Positions 61,423-64,000 of a DNA stretch of 64,000 nt are shown here, one piece after another (position 1 is the stretch's first letter; each line of letters starts with the position of its first letter). Where the stretch lies: contig JAURUC010000001.1 of NCBI GenBank assembly GCA_030803735.1, positions 4,724,501 to 4,788,500 on the forward strand, in the 5' to 3' direction. The position numbers were made by a program, and so were the translations under genes. The stretch comes from Actinopolyspora lacussalsi. Its GTDB lineage: Bacteria; Actinomycetota; Actinomycetes; Mycobacteriales; Pseudonocardiaceae. Below the pieces are notes generated by a model. That model saw nothing but the letters and a program-made list of their open reading frames with translations. It did not search any database and was not told where the DNA came from.

Positions 61423-63549
61423 ATGTCGATGCTCTGCTCGGTGAACACGAGTGTGATTGGGGCTTGCGTGCGGCGCGGCGGCGTGCTGTTAAAACTCTTC
61501 GGTCTTTGTGTGCTTTCAGGTGTGCTGGTGGCGAGTCTGATGCTGCCCGCCGCCATCGGTGCCGGTGCGATGGTGAACGAGACGACCTCGGCCATGTCCC
61601 GGATGTCGGATTCGCTGGAGAAGGCGCGAATGCCGCTTACCACCGAGGTGCTCGACCGCAACGGCGATCCGATCGCCCATTTCTACGACGACTACCGGGT
61701 CCCCACCTCCTCGGACCAGATCGCCGACACCATGCGCTCGGCCATCACCGCGATCGAGGACAAGCGGTTCTGGGATCACAACGGTGTCGACTGGCAGGGC
61801 ACCATGCGCGCGCTGGCCACCAACATCAGCAGTGGCTCCGTGCAGGAGGGCGCCTCCACGATCACGCAGCAGTACGTGAAGAACTACCTGGTGCACGTGG
61901 CGGCCGACAACAAGGTGGAGCGCCACGACGCCCAGGCCACCACCATCGCCCGCAAGCTGCGCGAGGCGCGGTTGGCCGTGGAGCTCGAACGCACCATGAG
62001 CAAGGGTGAGATCCTCTCCTCTTACCTGAACGTGGTGCCGTTCGGCAACCAGACGTTCGGTGTGGGAGCCGCCGCCCAGACCTACTTCGGCATCGGCCCG
62101 GACCAGTTGAACATTCAGCAGGCCGCGCTGCTGGCCGCGATCGTCAACGCCCCCGGCGCGCTCAACCCGAACAGCAACCCGGACGCGGCGCGGGAGCGGC
62201 GCAACGAGGTCATCGATCGGATGGCCGAGCCGAACAACAACTTCCGGATCACCAAGGAGGACGCCGAGCGTGCCAAGCAGCAGCCGCTCGGGGTGCTCTC
62301 CCCGCTGGGCCGGCCGCCGAGCAGCTGCGTGAGCGCGGGCGGCAGCGCCACCAACGGATTCTTCTGCTCCTACCTGCGGGACTACCTCAACGAGGCCGGT
62401 TTCAGTGACAAGGAGCTGGAGAACGGCGGCTACACCATCCACACCACGATGGATCCCGAGGCCACCAAGTCGGCCAAGAAGGCGGCCGAGGCGCAGGTGC
62501 CCAAGAACTCCGACAACATCGCCAACCCGATGGCGATCGTGGAACCGGGCCAGAACAGCCACAAGGTCCGGGCGTTGGTCGCCAACCGCGACTACGGCAA
62601 CGACGCCAGCAAGGGACAGACGGCCTACAACATCACCACCGAAGTGATTCCCCAAGGAGCCGGTTCGGTGTTCAAGATCTTCACCGCCGCCGCCGCGATC
62701 CAGCAGGGGTGGAGCCCGAACGACACGATTCCGGTTCCGTCCGCTTACACGACGCACCAGTTCGGCCACGGGCAGCAGTGGACCGTGCACAACGCCGAGG
62801 GCGTCTCCACCGGGAACAGAAGCCTGCGGGACGCGCTGGCCACCTCCCCGAACACCGGGTTCGTTTGGTTGCTGGAACGGGTCGGGCTGAACAACGCCGT
62901 GGACATGGCAGAGAAACTGGGGCTGCGCCACAGTCTCAGTCGGATGGTGGATGCCGACGGTGACTCCGACACGGACGAGAAGATCTCCAAGGCGAAGGAC
63001 ATCAAGCAGAGCAGGCAGGGCTCGTTCACGCTCGGTGTCACACCGGTGAGCGTGCTGGAGCTGTCCAACGTCATGGCCACCATCGCCAGCGACGGCAAGT
63101 GGTGCCCGCCCACTCCGGTGGAGTCGATCACCGACCGCGACGGCAACCCGGTCCAGGTCAACGAGGAGTCCTGTTCACAGGTGGTCGCGCCGCGCACCGC
63201 GCACGGACTGGCGCAGGGGCTGGCCGACGACCACAAGGCGGGCGGTACCTCGCACGCCGCCGCCGAGTCCGCGGGCTGGACCAGGCCGCTGATGGCCAAG
63301 ACGGGAACCACGCAGTACTACCAGTCCGCCGTGCTGGTCGGTGCCACTCCGCAGATGGCGGGCGCCGTGATGACCTACACCGACGGCCCGCCCTACGAGG
63401 GCATCTGCGTCAACGGCAGTGCGGCGCCTTACCAGTGCAGCAACACGGGCGGGAACCTCTTCGGTGGCACCATTCCGGCGCGGACGTTCTATCCGGCCAT
63501 GAACACGGTGCACGAGGGTCTTCCGGTCAAGCAGCTGCCCGAGTTCTGA
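61423..63549 (+). CDS. ponA: Class A penicillin-binding protein (PBP1a/PonA type)
   Basis: A 708-residue bifunctional enzyme. One N-terminal membrane helix (about 22-48), glycosyltransferase GT51 with E112 in AITAIEDKRFWDHNG and QGASTITQQ-like EGASTITQQYVKNYL, then transpeptidase with S415-V-F-K418, S475-P-N477 and K626-T-G-T629. It polymerises and crosslinks peptidoglycan outside the cell. The start is uncertain: ATG 61423 and GTG 61441 are both possible and the frame is open further upstream. Two Cys pairs in the C-terminal part (GICVNG, YQCSNTG) may form a disulfide. A terminator follows. Confidence 0.92.
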   Translation: MSMLCSVNTSVIGACVRRGGVLLKLFGLCVLSGVLVASLMLPAAIGAGAMVNETTSAMSRMSDSLEKARMPLTTEVLDRNGDPIAHFYDDYRVPTSSDQIADTMRSAITAIEDKRFWDHNGVDWQGTMRALATNISSGSVQEGASTITQQYVKNYLVHVAADNKVERHDAQATTIARKLREARLAVELERTMSKGEILSSYLNVVPFGNQTFGVGAAAQTYFGIGPDQLNIQQAALLAAIVNAPGALNPNSNPDAARERRNEVIDRMAEPNNNFRITKEDAERAKQQPLGVLSPLGRPPSSCVSAGGSATNGFFCSYLRDYLNEAGFSDKELENGGYTIHTTMDPEATKSAKKAAEAQVPKNSDNIANPMAIVEPGQNSHKVRALVANRDYGNDASKGQTAYNITTEVIPQGAGSVFKIFTAAAAIQQGWSPNDTIPVPSAYTTHQFGHGQQWTVHNAEGVSTGNRSLRDALATSPNTGFVWLLERVGLNNAVDMAEKLGLRHSLSRMVDADGDSDTDEKISKAKDIKQSRQGSFTLGVTPVSVLELSNVMATIASDGKWCPPTPVESITDRDGNPVQVNEESCSQVVAPRTAHGLAQGLADDHKAGGTSHAAAESAGWTRPLMAKTGTTQYYQSAVLVGATPQMAGAVMTYTDGPPYEGICVNGSAAPYQCSNTGGNLFGGTIPARTFYPAMNTVHEGLPVKQLPEF

Positions 63550-63557
63550 GACGTACG

Positions 63558-63597
63558 ACGGCCCGGCCGGCGTCCCCCAGATGGCCGGCCGGGCCGT
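63558..63597 (+). terminator. Terminator after ponA
   Basis: ACGGCCCGGCCGGC and its complement around a 12-base loop, followed by TTT. Perfect arms, 8 bases after the stop codon; a classical rho-independent terminator. Confidence 0.85.
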
Positions 63598-63684
63598 TTT
63601 CGTTCGGTGTGTTCGGCCCACAGTGGCACCGCCTCGAACGGGGGCACGGCCGGTGGCCCCCGTTCCCCGGCGGCACGCGGGAGA

Positions 63685-64000
63685 TCAGCGGTGGTGGAAC
63701 CGGGAGACGCCGCTGGTGAGGCCCTCCTCTTCCACCTGTTGCCGTGAGATGTGTACCGGCAGCCGGTGCAGCGCCACCAGCAGCAGGATCAGCAACCCCA
63801 GCACGATCCAGCCGGTCCAGCCGAGCAGACCCACCGAGACGTTGGAGAACGTCTCCTCCGGTGCGTTGAACACGGCGGGGAGCACGGCCGCGGCGTTGAG
63901 GAAACCGTGCGCGACCACGGCGGGCCACACACTGCGCGAGGCCAGCCTGAGCCAGCCGAGCAGCGCGCTGACCAGCACGCAGAAAATGATCATCATGATG
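63685..64000 (-). CDS. CPBP-family intramembrane protease-like protein, C-terminal part (cut by window edge)
   Basis: At least 103 residues; the frame stays open to the right edge, and the Met codons at the left of the readable part are probably internal. LVSALLGWLRLASRSVWPAVVAHGFLNAAAVLPA is the third/fourth motif of CPBP (Abi) membrane proteases: S-V-W-P, then H-x-x-x-N. The C-terminus is a basic cytoplasmic tail. These proteins process prenylated or bacteriocin-type substrates or confer self-immunity. Confidence 0.75.
   Translation of the reverse strand, partial: IMMIIFCVLVSALLGWLRLASRSVWPAVVAHGFLNAAAVLPAVFNAPEETFSNVSVGLLGWTGWIVLGLLILLLVALHRLPVHISRQQVEEEGLTSGVSRFHHR

Noticed and set aside
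1..64000. tRNA and rRNA genes, insertion sequences, integrases, origins
   Set aside because: No cloverleaf with a GGTTCGA-type T-loop, no rRNA-like block, transposase or integrase motif or DnaA-box cluster was seen on reading both strands.

Overview
The window is a high-GC actinobacterial chromosome segment. GTG and TTG starts, strongly G/C-biased third positions, EspG/PPE-like and EspC-like type VII secretion accessory genes, an XRE/DUF397 regulatory locus, a Streptomyces-type subtilisin inhibitor and a DUF3558 lipoprotein all point to a filamentous actinomycete, most likely of the Pseudonocardiales (Saccharopolyspora/Actinopolyspora-like). The genus is inferred from gene content only. No rRNA, tRNA, CRISPR array, transposase or integrase was recognised.

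Layout. 0-8 kb: an FkbM-type methyltransferase cut by the left edge, a PAP2 phosphatase, a metal-responsive operon (membrane protein, Cys-rich protein, MerR regulator, small Cys-rich membrane protein) behind a textbook MerR-type promoter, an ACR3-like arsenite permease and a three-gene ABC-2 transporter. 8.1-9.9 kb: an AT-rich island of four small genes, three of them secreted and two of those paralogous. 10-15.9 kb: type VII secretion accessory genes (EspG, PPE-like protein, DUF3558 lipoprotein, small substrate-like protein) and an XRE regulator with two DUF397 genes. 16-30 kb: accessory and housekeeping genes: Cys-rich small proteins, two GNAT acetyltransferases, an AadA-like nucleotidyltransferase, an erythromycin-esterase-like protein, an alpha/beta hydrolase, Hsp20 with a MerR-type gene, and an ABC transporter whose ATPase carries a Gln-rich tail.

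30-36 kb: amino-acid metabolism. Alanine dehydrogenase lies downstream of a PucR regulator, and a glycine riboswitch stands in front of gcvH and sdaA. 36-42.5 kb: a subtilisin inhibitor, then a MerR regulator divergent from an alpha-methylacyl-CoA racemase and an LCAD-like acyl-CoA dehydrogenase, then a phosphodiesterase and an MpaB-type oxygenase. 42.5-46.7 kb: an orphan type VII secretion cassette (YbaB-like, EspC-like, large WXG100 protein, two PH-like proteins, membrane protein). 46.9-55.2 kb: glycolate oxidase glcDEF and a fadA/fadB beta-oxidation pair. 55-64 kb: a secreted protein, TetR with a Baeyer-Villiger monooxygenase, small conserved proteins, a protein ending in an amyloid-signalling-like motif, a class A penicillin-binding protein and the C-terminal part of a CPBP-family membrane protein.

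How the genes work together. GlcDEF would make glyoxylate, Ald can aminate pyruvate or glyoxylate, and the glycine-gated gcvH-sdaA unit routes glycine through serine to pyruvate, so a C2/C3 amino-acid loop is plausible. Two separated fatty-acid loci carry the same TGTNACA-N7-TGTNACA site, suggesting one regulon under the MerR gene at 37.1-37.8 kb. Two dispersed repeat families lie in intergenic regions between 36 and 61 kb.
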